Below, in pieces: positions 16,712 to 26,673 of a DNA stretch of 64,000 nt. The position numbers and the translations under genes are program-made. Under the pieces are notes generated by a model. The model searched no databases, had not been told where the DNA came from, and saw nothing but the letters and a program-made list of their open reading frames with translations. The DNA comes from Pirellulales bacterium (lineage in GTDB: Bacteria > Planctomycetota > Planctomycetia > Pirellulales > Lacipirellulaceae), in NCBI GenBank assembly GCA_022448265.1, contig JAKVCC010000003.1, positions 186,001 through 250,000 on the forward strand. The letters run 5' to 3'. The first letter of the stretch is position 1; each line of letters starts with the position of its first letter.

Positions 16712-18103
16712 CTAGGGCGCAAGCAGCAAGCGCCCCGGATTCGCCAGGTAGCCCTTCACTTCGTTTAGGAAGCGTGCAGCAGCGGCGCCGTCGACGATGC
16801 GATGATCGTAAGTGATCGATAAGGGCATCATCAGCCGCGCTTGGAACTGGCCGTCGATGTATTGCGGCAATATGCGGCTGCGGCCCGCCAGGAGAATGGC
16901 CACTTCGGGCGGATTGATAATCGGCGTTGAGTAAGTGCCCCCGATGGCCCCCAGATTGCTAATCGTGAAGGTGCCGCCCCGCAGGTCATCCACACCAAAA
17001 CGGCCCTCTCGGACCGACTCGGCCGCCGAGGCCAAATCACGGGCTAGTTGGGGGATGTTTTTGCGGTCAGCATCCCGCAGGACCGGCACGACCAAGCCGC
17101 TTTCCGTATCGACGGCAATTCCGATGTTGACGTATTCCTTATAGATAATCTCGCCCGCTTCCTCGTCGATCGAGGCATTGACCACTGGATGTTGCTTGAG
17201 GGCCGAGGCGACTGCCTTGATCAAAAAGGGCATCGAAGTCAGCTTGATGCCGCTTTCAGCGTAGTCGTGCTTGCTGTCTTTGCGGATGCGCTCCAATTCC
17301 GTAATGTCTACATCGTCGAAGTTGGTGAGTTGCGGGATGGTGTTGTAGGAATGGAATAGGTTGCGGGCAATTGTTTGCCGCATCCGCGACATCTTGTGGC
17401 GACGGACGGCTCCCTGCCCGTCGGAGTCCGGCGTGCCCGGTGGCGTAACGCCCGCGGGGGTTGCCGAGGCCACTTGTTCATTGCTCTGGCGGACGTGGGC
17501 CTGCACATCTTCGTCAGTAATCCGTCCGTCGCTGCTGGTGGGGCGGACGCGACGTAAATCGACGCCCAGTTCCCGCGCCAGGCGGCGCACTGCGGGACCT
17601 GCTGCGGTGGAGGAATGGCCGTCGCCGGGCACATCTTCGTCGGACGTTGTTGGATCAAGTCCGCTTGTTGGTGAGGGCAAGGGAGCTGGTGCCGGTGCAG
17701 GAGGCTTCACCTCGGCTGGTTGTTGCGTAGTTGCTGGGGCGGCCGGCGGCATGATGTCTGCGGCGGGTTGCGCTGGGACCGGCGTTGCCACCGTGGGTGG
17801 ATCGGGTGCAGCGGGTGTTGGGGCGGCAGCGCTCGCCGTCGAGTCGGATGTCGCCGCACGGGAGTCGGCAGCCTCCATCTCGAGAATGGCTGCGCCTACC
17901 GAAAGCGTGTCGCCTTCGTTTACCAGCAGCTTGGTCACTGTGCCGGCGGTGGGACTGGGGACGGGCATGGTCGCCTTGTCGGTTTCGAGTTCGACCAGAT
18001 CCTGATCCACAGCGATCACGTCGCCGACACTGACCAGAATCGACAGGACATCGCCGGACTCGATATTTTCGCCCAAATTGGGAAGCGTGATTTGTGTGGC
18101 CAT
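16712..18103 (-). CDS. aceF: Pyruvate dehydrogenase E2, dihydrolipoyl acetyltransferase
   Basis: The product has 463 residues from ATG 18103 (MATQITLPNLGENI), preceded by AGGGAGGGG. Domain order is: one lipoyl domain (1-80; lipoyl lysine K43 in ELETDKATM), a long Ala/Pro-rich linker (about 85-170), a peripheral-subunit-binding domain (VRRLARELGVDLRRV), a second linker, and the catalytic acetyltransferase domain ending near DHRIVDGAAAARFLNEV, which holds the catalytic HxxxDG. The E. coli E2 has three lipoyl domains; this one has one. It is the last gene of the lpd-aceE-aceF operon, 37 bp after aceE. Confidence 0.95.
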   Translation of the reverse strand: MATQITLPNLGENIESGDVLSILVSVGDVIAVDQDLVELETDKATMPVPSPTAGTVTKLLVNEGDTLSVGAAILEMEAADSRAATSDSTASAAAPTPAAPDPPTVATPVPAQPAADIMPPAAPATTQQPAEVKPPAPAPAPLPSPTSGLDPTTSDEDVPGDGHSSTAAGPAVRRLARELGVDLRRVRPTSSDGRITDEDVQAHVRQSNEQVASATPAGVTPPGTPDSDGQGAVRRHKMSRMRQTIARNLFHSYNTIPQLTNFDDVDITELERIRKDSKHDYAESGIKLTSMPFLIKAVASALKQHPVVNASIDEEAGEIIYKEYVNIGIAVDTESGLVVPVLRDADRKNIPQLARDLASAAESVREGRFGVDDLRGGTFTISNLGAIGGTYSTPIINPPEVAILLAGRSRILPQYIDGQFQARLMMPLSITYDHRIVDGAAAARFLNEVKGYLANPGRLLLAP

Positions 18104-18140
18104 GGATGGTTTCCCCTCCCTGAACAGAAGGGGTATTTCC

Positions 18141-20864
18141 TTAAGCGTAGAGCGCCGATGGTTTGTCGGGATCAATATCTAGTTTTTTGACAGCTGCGGC
18201 TACCTTTTTGGCATCGTATTTCCCCTGCTTCTGCAACTGGTGCAGCGCGGCCAGTGCGATGCACTCGGCGTCGACCTCGAAGTGGCGGCGGAGCGCACCC
18301 CGCGATTCACTGCGGCCCATGCCGTCGGTTCCCAGGGCAAAGAATCCGTTGGGTGCCCAGGGGCTGATTTGCTCGGCGAGGGCCCGCATATAATCGCTTG
18401 CCGCGATGACCGGCCCCTCGGTAGGGGCGAGTTGCTCTTCGACGTATGATCGGCGAGGGGTTTTTTCTGGGTTGAGCATATTCCAGCGCTGACATTCCTG
18501 GCAGTCACGGCGGAGCTGATTGTAACTGGTAACGCTCCACACGCCGCTAGCAACCCCGAACTGGTCGGACAGAATTTCGGCAGCCCGCAGAGCTTCGCGG
18601 AGAATCGCTCCGCTGCCAAAGAGTTGCACCTCGGGCACCTTGGTGGTGGCCCCACTCACCTTGTCTGGAGCGACGCTAGCGACCTGATACATGCCGCGGA
18701 CAATCCCCTCTTCGCAGCCGGCTGGCATCTCGGGCATCAGGTAGTTTTCGTTTTCCAGTGTGATGTAATAGATGGCTGTTTCGTTGTCTTCGTACATCCG
18801 CTTAAGCCCGTCAAAAACAATCACGGCCGTTTCGTAGGCGTAGGCCGGATCATATGCCCGTACGGTGGGAAAGGCCATCGCGTTCACCAGGCTGTGGCCA
18901 TCCTGGTGCTGTAACCCTTCGCCATTGAGTGTCGTGCGTCCCGCCGTGCCGCCCAGCATGAAACCCTTGGCCCGCATGTCGGCTGCGGCCCAGATCAAAT
19001 CACCGATTCGCTGGAAGCCGAACATCGAGTAGTAAATGAACATCGGAATCATGTTTACACCATGCGACGCATAGCTAGTGCCGGCCGCGTTAAACGACGA
19101 CATAGATCCCGCTTCAGTAATTCCTTCTTCTAATAGCTGGCCGTCTTTGGCTTCTTTGTAGTACGAAATCTGATCCGAATCGACTGGCTCGTAGAGCTGT
19201 CCGGCGTGGGCGTAGATACCCACTTGCCGAAACAGGCCTTCCATGCCAAATGTGCGAGACTCGTCGGGGACGATGGGTACAATATGTTTGCCGACCTGTT
19301 TGTCACGCAGAAGATCACTTAACAGGCGGACAAAGCCCATCGTGGTCGACATCTCCTTGCCAGGGCCCTTACTCACCAGCTTGCCCATCGACTTTTCGTA
19401 GTCGGCAAGTTTCGGCACGGCCATCGTAATAGGCGCCGTGCAGCGGGATGGAGTGGGGCCGCCAAGGGCTGCACGGCGCTCGCGCAAATAGACCATCTCG
19501 GGGCTGTCTTCAGGCGGACGATAGAAGGGCGCCTCCGCCACTTTTTCGTCGGAGATTGGAATGCCAAAACGGGTGCGAAATTCGCGCAACTCGTCCTCAT
19601 TGAGCTTTTTTTGGTTGTGGGTAACGTTGCGGCCTTCGCCTCCCTCACCAAGTCCATAGCCCTTGATAGTCTTGGCGATAATCACCGACGGGCGATCCGG
19701 GCAAGTCACGGCAGCCTGATAGGCGGCAAACACTTTTTCGGGGTCGTGTCCCCCTCGGCGAAGCTTGCTGAGTTTTTCATCGGAGTAGTTTTGCACGAGT
19801 TCCAGCAGTTCGGGGTATTTGCCAAAGAAGTCCTGGCGTATGAAGTCACCTCCTTTGACGATATAGTTTTGATACTGGCCGTCGACGACTTCCATCATCC
19901 TCGCTGCTAGTAAGCCTTGCCGGTCTTGTTCGACGAGCGGATCCCAATCGTCGCCCCAGATCACCTTGATCACATTCCACCCGGCGCCGCGGAACGTGCC
20001 TTCCAGCTCTTGGATAATTTTTCCATTGCCGCGCACCGGCCCATCCAGGCGCTGGAGATTGCAGTTGATGACAAAGGTGAGATTGTCGAGTTTTTCGCGG
20101 GAGGCGAGCGTGATCGCGCCGAGTGTTTCCGGCTCATCGCATTCGCCGTCCCCCAGAAAAGCCCACACCCGCTTGTTCGAGGTGTCGACAATATCCCGGT
20201 CCCGCAGATACTCGTTGAAGCGTGCCTGGTAGATTGCCATGATCGGCGCCAGACCCATCGAGACGGTGGGGAATTCCCAAAAATCAGGCATCAGCCATGG
20301 ATGTGGATACGACGACAGCCCACCGCCCTCGCTCAGTTCGCGGCGGAAGTTGACTAGGTTTTTTTCGGTCAGTCGTCCTTCAAGAAATGCCCGAGCATAC
20401 ATGCCGGGCGCTGCATGTCCTTGGTAATAAACTTGATCGCCATCGTAGCCATCACTTCGACCGCGAATGAAATGGTTGAGCGCTACTTCGTACAGGGTCG
20501 CCGAAGAAGCAAACGTCGAGATGTGCCCGCCGGGGGCTGCCGGATCGCGGTTGGCGCGGGCGACCATGGCCATTGCATTCCAGCGGACGAAGCTCTTGAT
20601 GCGCCGTTCCAGCTCCCGGTTGCCAGGGTAGGAGGGCTGTTGGTCCCGGGGGATGGTATTGACGTACGGCGTGGTCGCGGTGAAAGGCAGTTCGACACCA
20701 TTGCGATGGGCCGACTCTTCCAGGGCCGCCAGCAATTGCTTGACCCGTTGAGGGCCTTTGCTTTCCAGCACATAATCCAGCGATTCCAGCCACTCCGCCG
20801 TTTCGGCTGGATCGATATCGTCGAGAATCGGCGACTTCGGAGGGATTGCGTTGGTGTTAGCCAT
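18141..20864 (-). CDS. aceE: Pyruvate dehydrogenase E1, homodimeric type
   Basis: The 907-residue product is collinear with AceE of Gammaproteobacteria (887 residues). It has the thiamine-diphosphate motif FLGDGECDEPETLGA near residue 240, the N-terminal DDIDPAETAEWLESLDYV, and C-terminal RALAEQISPWAPNGFFALGTDGMGRS. It decarboxylates pyruvate and acetylates the E2 lipoyl group. Bacteria use either this single-chain E1 or an alpha2-beta2 type; this operon has the single-chain form. It lies 11 bp downstream of lpd and is followed by aceF. Confidence 0.97.
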   Translation of the reverse strand: MANTNAIPPKSPILDDIDPAETAEWLESLDYVLESKGPQRVKQLLAALEESAHRNGVELPFTATTPYVNTIPRDQQPSYPGNRELERRIKSFVRWNAMAMVARANRDPAAPGGHISTFASSATLYEVALNHFIRGRSDGYDGDQVYYQGHAAPGMYARAFLEGRLTEKNLVNFRRELSEGGGLSSYPHPWLMPDFWEFPTVSMGLAPIMAIYQARFNEYLRDRDIVDTSNKRVWAFLGDGECDEPETLGAITLASREKLDNLTFVINCNLQRLDGPVRGNGKIIQELEGTFRGAGWNVIKVIWGDDWDPLVEQDRQGLLAARMMEVVDGQYQNYIVKGGDFIRQDFFGKYPELLELVQNYSDEKLSKLRRGGHDPEKVFAAYQAAVTCPDRPSVIIAKTIKGYGLGEGGEGRNVTHNQKKLNEDELREFRTRFGIPISDEKVAEAPFYRPPEDSPEMVYLRERRAALGGPTPSRCTAPITMAVPKLADYEKSMGKLVSKGPGKEMSTTMGFVRLLSDLLRDKQVGKHIVPIVPDESRTFGMEGLFRQVGIYAHAGQLYEPVDSDQISYYKEAKDGQLLEEGITEAGSMSSFNAAGTSYASHGVNMIPMFIYYSMFGFQRIGDLIWAAADMRAKGFMLGGTAGRTTLNGEGLQHQDGHSLVNAMAFPTVRAYDPAYAYETAVIVFDGLKRMYEDNETAIYYITLENENYLMPEMPAGCEEGIVRGMYQVASVAPDKVSGATTKVPEVQLFGSGAILREALRAAEILSDQFGVASGVWSVTSYNQLRRDCQECQRWNMLNPEKTPRRSYVEEQLAPTEGPVIAASDYMRALAEQISPWAPNGFFALGTDGMGRSESRGALRRHFEVDAECIALAALHQLQKQGKYDAKKVAAAVKKLDIDPDKPSALYA

Positions 20865-20875
20865 AATTGCAGTTC

Positions 20876-22306
20876 CTACTTGCTCTGCGGTGTCCTCTTT
20901 GGGCGATAAACTTCCGTCGCTGTCCCTAGGTAGACTTCGCCGGCGAAGGCCATCGTTTCACTGAGTGTGGGGTGGGGATGGATCGATTCGGTCAAGTCGA
21001 TCGCCGTGCAGCCCATCTCAATTGCTACAACTGCCTCGGCAATCAGTTCGCCAGCACCCGACCCAACGATGCCGCAGCCCAACACGCGGTCCGAGGCCGG
21101 ATCGATCAGCCACTTGGTGAGCCCGTCGGTTTTGCCCATGGCAATGGCCCGGCCACTGGCTTGCCACGGGTATTGGGCAATCTTGACTTCGCGCCCGGCT
21201 AGCTTGGCTTCTTCTTGGGTGAGGCCCGCCCAGGCGATTTCCGGTTCGGTAAACACCACCGCGGGAATCGCCATTTTGTCGAAAGCGGCCGGCTCGCCGG
21301 CCAGCACTTCGGCAGCCACCTTCCCCTCGTGCGACGCCTTGTGCGCAAGCATTGGTTCGCCGGCTACGTCGCCGATCGCCAGGATATGGGGGTCGGCCGT
21401 ACGCTGTTGGCTATCGATCTCCACAAAGCCGCGGTCGTTGACGACGACCCGGGTATTTTCCAGACCAAAGCCCTCGGAGACGGGGCGCCGGCCTACCGAA
21501 ACGAGTACTCGATCGTAGGCGGCGGCCTCCTCCATCTCGGGACCCTGCATTTGGACCTTCACATGGCGGCCGGCGTCTTTCATCCCGACAACTTTTGTAT
21601 TTAGGTAAATGTTCTGGAAAAGTTTTTCCAGCCTTTTATGCAGCGGTTTGACTAGGTCGCGATCGGCACCGGGCAGGAGCCCGCTGGTGAGTTCGACGAC
21701 CGAAACCTGCGTGCCAAGTGCGGCGTACACCGTGCCCATCTCTAATCCGATGTAGCCGCCGCCCACTACCAGAAGCGTCTTCGGAATATCTTGCAGGGCT
21801 AGAGCTCCGGTCGAGTCCATCACCCGTGCACTGCCGGTTTGGAACATAGGCGGCATCGCTGGGACCGAACCGGTGGCGACAATACAGTGATCGAATGTGA
21901 TCCGCTCGCTCTGGTAAGTCTGGGGGTCGCCACCTTCGAGCTGCAACGTTTGAGAATCGACAAAAATCCCCCGGGCATGGATCACTTGCACCTTCCGCTG
22001 CTTGGCCAACTGGGCCAGCCCGTTGGTTAAGGTCTCGATTACCTTTTCTTTGCGTGCTCGCATCCTATCGACATTGATTTTCGTTTTGCCAAAGGCAACG
22101 CCCCACTCGCCCATTTCACGCGATTCGCTAATCACCTTAGCCACGTGCAGGAGCGCTTTGGACGGAATGCAGCCGCGCAGCAAACAAGTGCCGCCTAGGT
22201 GGGGGTTCGCCTCAACGAGCGTGACCTTCATCCCCAGGTCGGCCGCCAAAAACGCGGCGGCATACCCACCCGGTCCGCCGCCAAGGACGATAACTTGTGA
22301 ATGCAT
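20876..22306 (-). CDS. lpd: Dihydrolipoyl dehydrogenase (E3)
   Basis: The 476-residue flavoprotein reoxidises dihydrolipoamide with NAD+. It has the FAD motif VIVLGGGPGGYAAAF at the N-terminus, the redox-active disulfide C41/C46 in GGTCLLRGCIPSKALLH, the NAD-binding motif VVGGGYIGLEMGTVYAALG, and the C-terminal His-Glu dyad motif HPHPTLSETM. Length and motifs are standard. It is the first gene of the lpd-aceE-aceF operon, an order different from the E. coli aceE-aceF-lpd. Confidence 0.96.
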   Translation of the reverse strand: MHSQVIVLGGGPGGYAAAFLAADLGMKVTLVEANPHLGGTCLLRGCIPSKALLHVAKVISESREMGEWGVAFGKTKINVDRMRARKEKVIETLTNGLAQLAKQRKVQVIHARGIFVDSQTLQLEGGDPQTYQSERITFDHCIVATGSVPAMPPMFQTGSARVMDSTGALALQDIPKTLLVVGGGYIGLEMGTVYAALGTQVSVVELTSGLLPGADRDLVKPLHKRLEKLFQNIYLNTKVVGMKDAGRHVKVQMQGPEMEEAAAYDRVLVSVGRRPVSEGFGLENTRVVVNDRGFVEIDSQQRTADPHILAIGDVAGEPMLAHKASHEGKVAAEVLAGEPAAFDKMAIPAVVFTEPEIAWAGLTQEEAKLAGREVKIAQYPWQASGRAIAMGKTDGLTKWLIDPASDRVLGCGIVGSGAGELIAEAVVAIEMGCTAIDLTESIHPHPTLSETMAFAGEVYLGTATEVYRPKRTPQSK

Positions 22307-22889
22307 ACAATTCTCGAATCAAAGGAGCGCACACGGCAGAATCCCCCCTATTTTACCGGACTGCGGCGTTCTCACAATGGGAATCAGGCGGCCGGAGCCA
22401 GTAGAGCCGCCTGGTTGAAATTATCCGCAACGAGACCAGCGGAATGAGCCTCCCAGGGCACCAAAAACACGGGGCATAGTGTCATGGAATAGCAGACACT
22501 GCTCTGCAGAAATTACCACAGGCAGAAGCAGTGTAAGGACTTGCGACGCATCCATAAAATGCCCTGCACGCGATAAGTTGTTCGTAGCCTTGGCCATTTT
22601 GAGAAGCTGCTCGATCTCCGAAAAATTTTTCGCCCGTCCGTATTTGCAACTGCTCGTACTTTGCTTGTCGGCCTTCCTGCAAGACTGCCAGGATGATGTC
22701 AATTTGGTCGCGATGCGTAATGTGTTCGATCATCGCCAAATGCATGGCTTCGCTAGGTCGCGAGCCGCACTCTTTTCGCAAGCCACTTCCCAGGATTTCA
22801 ACAGGTTTTTTGTGCCCTTCCACTTCAGCGGATAGTCCCCGCTGTAGACCAACTAGTTTGCGCCTGAAGATTTTGCGCGATAGCCGAGC
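22307..22889 (-). pseudogene. Possible decayed coding region, unrecognised
   Basis: This 583-base gap lies between lpd and the TIGR01777 gene. On the minus strand the frame following the TIGR01777 stop codon stays open for more than 100 codons and looks protein-like (KLVGLQRGLSAEVEGHKKP, EAMHLAMIEHITHRDQIDI, VLQEGRQAKYEQLQ). From about 22650 a second minus frame becomes the more plausible one (FSEIEQLLKMAKATNNLSR, DASQVLTLLLP). This pattern suggests a frameshifted gene. No clear start codon is present and I recognise no family. Chance open frames cannot be excluded. Confidence 0.28.
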
Positions 22890-23813
22890 TTACGCCTTGC
22901 CGAGCAAGTGACGCAGCGCCGGCTCCAACAGGGGATACTGGAATTGGAATCCGCTACCAGTCAAAACGGTGGGGACCACGCGCGTGCTGCTTAGCAGTAG
23001 TGCGTCAGCCATTTCTCCAAAAGCTAGGCGTGCGGCGAACTCTGGCATGGGCAAGATCGTAGGTCGCGATAAAATCCGCCCGAGGGTTTTGGTATACTCT
23101 CGATTTGTGACCGTGCCAGGCGCGACCAGATTGATGGGGCCGGAAAGCGTTTTGTGTTCAAGTACGAAGCGGATTGCCCTGACCACGTCGTCCAGGGCAA
23201 TCCAACTAAAATATTGCCGGCCATTGCCAATGGGCCCCCCCGCGCCAAGCTTAAACGGCAATAACATCTTGGCCAGTGCGCCGCCGTCGGGACTCAGTAC
23301 AACGCCAATGCGGAGGTTGGCCACCCGAATAGCTGCGTCGCGGGCGGGCTGACAGGCCCGCTCCCACTGCATGCAGACTTCTGCCAAAAAATCGTCTCCG
23401 CTCGCAGCCCCTTCGTTGAGTTGTTCATTGCCCCGGTTGCCGTAGTAACCGATGGCTGAAGCCGAGATGAGTACCTGCCCCTTGCGCTCCAAGCTGGCCA
23501 TGGTGCGGCTGATTAGCTCGGTGCCGGCAACACGGCTGTTAAGAATTAGCGTTTTTTGTTTTTCGCTCCAGCGGCGCCCCGCGATGTTGGCCCCTGCCAA
23601 ATGGACGACCGCCTGGGCGCCTGCTAGCCGATCGCGATCGATTTCGCCTGAGACTGGGTCCCAGTGCATTTCGGTGTGCGGATCGCGCACCGCGCGGCGC
23701 ACCGCGCGGACCACGCGCCAGGGCCCTCCGTCCAGGGCAGATACCAAGCGGGACCCCACCAGCCCGGTTGCGCCGGTCACTACGATTTCTGGCGGTGATG
23801 AAACTTCGGACAC
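22890..23813 (-). CDS. TIGR01777 family NAD-dependent epimerase-like protein
   Basis: The 307-residue product has an SDR Rossmann motif (VTGATGLVGSRLVSAL at residues 12-27) and the family-specific QAVVHLAGANIAGRRWSEKQK near 70-90, SASAIGYYGNRG near 118 and WIALDDVVRAIRFVLEH near 205. The C-terminal DUF1731 region ends with LEPALRHLLGKA. E. coli YfcH and plant SULA-type proteins belong here. The substrate is unknown. The gene is not in a tight operon. Confidence 0.9.
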   Translation of the reverse strand: MSEVSSPPEIVVTGATGLVGSRLVSALDGGPWRVVRAVRRAVRDPHTEMHWDPVSGEIDRDRLAGAQAVVHLAGANIAGRRWSEKQKTLILNSRVAGTELISRTMASLERKGQVLISASAIGYYGNRGNEQLNEGAASGDDFLAEVCMQWERACQPARDAAIRVANLRIGVVLSPDGGALAKMLLPFKLGAGGPIGNGRQYFSWIALDDVVRAIRFVLEHKTLSGPINLVAPGTVTNREYTKTLGRILSRPTILPMPEFAARLAFGEMADALLLSSTRVVPTVLTGSGFQFQYPLLEPALRHLLGKA

Positions 23814-24307
23814 GATGAGAACTCAAATCCCAATAACTCAAATTCGAATAACTCAGATGCTAGTGCAGACCGAGTCAGACCAGGACGCCTGATCCAGAAT
23901 AGAGCATGAAAAAGGCGAATGACCAAGGACTCCAAAGCGGCCGCAGTGCCTTGGCGCACGGCGTTCTCGCCGTGGGGCGTCGATGGCCAGTAGCTGTCCC
24001 GTCAGGCGCAACCTTGGCTGGAGGCGGGGCAGCGGGGGTTTTCTGTCGGGCCCAAGCCGCAAAATCCATCTGTGCCATCGTCGAGTTGTAAAAAATTGAT
24101 TTGCCAGTAATTGGCCTGGTAGGTGTCGCTCGGCCGCAATGCACGACCCCACAGCTAGAGACACCCGGCCACGCCGCCCCGGGCAGCGTATTCTATCTCG
24201 GTCTCGGTCGGCAGTAGTTGCGTCTTGAGTGGCTGTCACAAAGGCGGAAAATTCCCTATTGGTCATTGGCGAGGCGCGTATGCTGCGATGGGAATCGACA
24301 GCCGATT
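23814..24307. other. Intergenic region with a short tandem repeat
   Basis: These 494 bases lie between two minus-strand genes. At 23821-23860 a 15-base unit (ACTCAAATCCCAATA and close variants) is repeated about 2.7 times, just upstream of the TIGR01777 start. A frame on the minus strand ending near 23875 with a hydrophobic tail (SFAFFMLYSGSGVLV) is not convincing as a gene. Nothing else is clear. Confidence 0.4.
23821..23860. repeat. 15-bp tandem repeat (about 2.7 copies)
   Basis: Units ACTCAAATCCCAATA (23821-23835) and ACTCAAATTCGAATA (23836-23850) are followed by a partial, diverged third copy. They lie immediately upstream of the TIGR01777 gene on the opposite reading direction and could be a regulatory or slippage-generated repeat. 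Confidence 0.6.
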
Positions 24308-25207
24308 TTATTTTTTTTTGCGCTGATAGTCGCGGCTTGCTCTTTCTAGGATACGTCGTTCGCGTTGGGTGAGGCTGTCTTGACCATGCTGTTGGATTTT
24401 TCGCAAAAGCTCATCCACGACCTGGTCGGTTTCCGACGGAGACTCATCTGGGTCGTGAACGCGAAGCTTGTGGCGCCGGTGGGTCCGCGGCAGTGACCAA
24501 CCGCGCGGGAGCCTCTGGGAAAGATTCCAGCCAAAATAAAAATAGAGGCCAGCGAACAGCGACCCTCCGAGGTGGGCCGTGCAAGCCACGTTGCTCGTGC
24601 GGTCCATGGCCCCCAATAGATCGCTGCCAACAAAAAACATAGCGAATAGCCACGCCGGAACGCCAAAGATGCCCCAAATGTAAATCCGTTGGCGAGGATA
24701 ATTGATCGCGAACAGAATCAAGACGGCACTCAATCCACCGGATGCGCCATACATCATTGGTCTCGTGTCACGCCCGGCGCCGACCATCACCTCCGATAAA
24801 CACCAGGCTGTTCCGGCAAAGACAATAGCGATCAGATAAAAAGCCAGGTACTCCCGCTGTCCGTAGCGACTCTCCACAGTTCGCCCAAACATCCATAGGC
24901 CTAGCATGTTAAAGACGATATGCCGAAAGTCGTTCAAGTCGTGCAGGAAGCCATAGCTCAGAAGTTGAAACCACAACCAGGGGCGCTGGAAAGAGTCGGT
25001 GTAAACTGAGAAATATTTGGTGACCCAGCCATAGTCGCCCACAAATTCTGGCCGCGCGGGTTGGGTGAGCAGTTGCAGTACGTAAATGCCGAAGGTGAGC
25101 AGTACGATTTTTGTGGTTAGCGTAAGCGGACCTCGCGCCCCGAGGTGAAACCCTGGCTGGCTACCGTAATGGTCGTCTCGTCCGTAGTCGCGGTCGTAGA
25201 GGCCCAT
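24308..25207 (-). CDS. Rhomboid-family intramembrane serine protease
   Basis: The product has 299 residues from ATG 25207 (MGLYDRDYGRDDH). It has a rhomboid core of about six membrane helices. The catalytic serine S156 lies in GASGG (154-158), the catalytic histidine is H212 in CTAHLGGSLFAG, and the HxxxN oxyanion motif is HIVFN at 96-100. A charged C-terminal cytoplasmic tail (about 235-299) ends RRILERASRDYQRKKK. Rhomboids cut single-pass membrane proteins. The substrate is unknown. Confidence 0.92.
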   Translation of the reverse strand: MGLYDRDYGRDDHYGSQPGFHLGARGPLTLTTKIVLLTFGIYVLQLLTQPARPEFVGDYGWVTKYFSVYTDSFQRPWLWFQLLSYGFLHDLNDFRHIVFNMLGLWMFGRTVESRYGQREYLAFYLIAIVFAGTAWCLSEVMVGAGRDTRPMMYGASGGLSAVLILFAINYPRQRIYIWGIFGVPAWLFAMFFVGSDLLGAMDRTSNVACTAHLGGSLFAGLYFYFGWNLSQRLPRGWSLPRTHRRHKLRVHDPDESPSETDQVVDELLRKIQQHGQDSLTQRERRILERASRDYQRKKK

Positions 25208-25476
25208 GTTTTTTAAAGGCGAGGTGTGAGTGTTTGCAAATGGACCGCGGTGCTCTCGCTCCGATCGAGGAGCGAGCGCAGAGCCATGTGGAATTCTAGG
25301 CCTGATCACTGCGGAAGGCGACAGCAATGATCGGACAGTTTGTCCGCTTGGGCTAGGCCTCGATGGGGCACCGCTCATCCGTTAGCGCGGGAGGCCCGGC
25401 CATGGACATGGCGGGCGTGAAAGAACCGGCCCTCCAGCTGGCTGCCAGACAAGGGGGCTACCAGCAATTTTTTAGC

Positions 25477-26673
25477 TCAAGGGCCGATGCGATTCAAGCT
25501 CGCCGGTGCAGGGGCCGTCGAGTTGATGTAGCGCAGTAGGCCTAGCTGCCGCTTGGTCAGCGCTGCAGCGAGGCCTGAGTTTTCCGTCAGCTTGGCGTCG
25601 ATGAGTTGTTGGGCATTTTTGAGTTGCAGCAATAACATATCGCGATGCGACTCGATTGCTTCCCGATCCCTTTCCATGCCGGTCAAATCTACCGCGAGAT
25701 TGCGGATTTCTTCTTCACGAAATTCGCCCAGTTCTTCAGCACTTTTGAGCGCCGTTTCCTTCAGGCGGTTGTCGCCGGCAACGGCTTGGATACTGGCTAG
25801 CATCACGACGCGCTGCTCGGCCAATTCGCCAAACAGAATTGCGTAGTCCCTCAGCGGACGGCTGTACAGTCGCTTGACGGCAGTATCGATTTTGTCGGGT
25901 CCTACGCGCTCGTCGTTCTCGTCGAGACCGATAACGTCCCATTGATCATCGTCGGCCGTGGCCGGAGTTCCATGCCGGACATGTTCGTCGAGGGCCTTGG
26001 CCGGAAGCAGCTCTCGGAGTTCCTTTTCTGAAAAGTTGGCGAACAACTCGTGCCGGTCCGCAGGCATTGTCTCGTATAGGCTCCACGGCCCTTGGCTCTG
26101 GTCGATCCGTTTGCCGGTACGTGCATGCAGCAGGTGAACCGGCTCCAGCTTGACGCCGGTGGGACTTGTTTCGACGACGCGGAATTCACCTAGGTACTGC
26201 GCACCATTGTCCGGTTCGGCAACATCCGGCGGTCCGGCTTCAAAGGCAAAAATGATTGCGTCTTGTTCGATGCTGTGGGGTTGGGGCTGGAGAACTTCCA
26301 CTTCTATGTGTTTTTGGGCGTCCAGTTGGCCCACTGGCCGCACCTGCCGCCAAACCCGTCCGCGATCGCGAACCGCAATGGCCAGCCGATGTTCGAGCTG
26401 CCGCAGCCCTTCTCTCTCGTCAGTGCCTTTGATCCAGTCCTCATTTTCGGCTTTGGCGTCTGCCAATTCCTTTTCCAATCGTGGGATATTGGCGCGGAGC
26501 TTCTTGTGCGCGCTCGCCGTCTTGGTCGCCAGGTAGAGCACGCCCAAGCCGGACAAGAATACAAACAACACCAGTACCACTTGGGTCCAGTGCCAGTTTT
26601 TTGCGCTCAAGAAAACCGAGATCAGCCCTGCCAGCAGCGCGACCGCAATCAGTATTTGAAGGACCAGCGCCAA
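25477..26673 (-). CDS. Planctomycete-type membrane protein with coiled coils, function unknown
   Basis: The 398-residue product has two N-terminal membrane helices (IAVALLAGLISVFLSA and VVLVLFVFLSGLGVLYLA), a short coiled coil (LRANIPRLEKELADAKAEN), a middle beta-rich domain of about 150 residues, and a C-terminal coiled-coil region (EEEIRNLAVDLTGMERDRE through LLLQLKNAQQLIDAKL). It resembles conserved hypothetical proteins I know from Pirellulales. The arrangement suggests a structural or sensing protein of the cytoplasmic membrane. A repeated 38-base element lies about 190 bp upstream. Confidence 0.7.
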   Translation of the reverse strand: MALVLQILIAVALLAGLISVFLSAKNWHWTQVVLVLFVFLSGLGVLYLATKTASAHKKLRANIPRLEKELADAKAENEDWIKGTDEREGLRQLEHRLAIAVRDRGRVWRQVRPVGQLDAQKHIEVEVLQPQPHSIEQDAIIFAFEAGPPDVAEPDNGAQYLGEFRVVETSPTGVKLEPVHLLHARTGKRIDQSQGPWSLYETMPADRHELFANFSEKELRELLPAKALDEHVRHGTPATADDDQWDVIGLDENDERVGPDKIDTAVKRLYSRPLRDYAILFGELAEQRVVMLASIQAVAGDNRLKETALKSAEELGEFREEEIRNLAVDLTGMERDREAIESHRDMLLLQLKNAQQLIDAKLTENSGLAAALTKRQLGLLRYINSTAPAPASLNRIGP

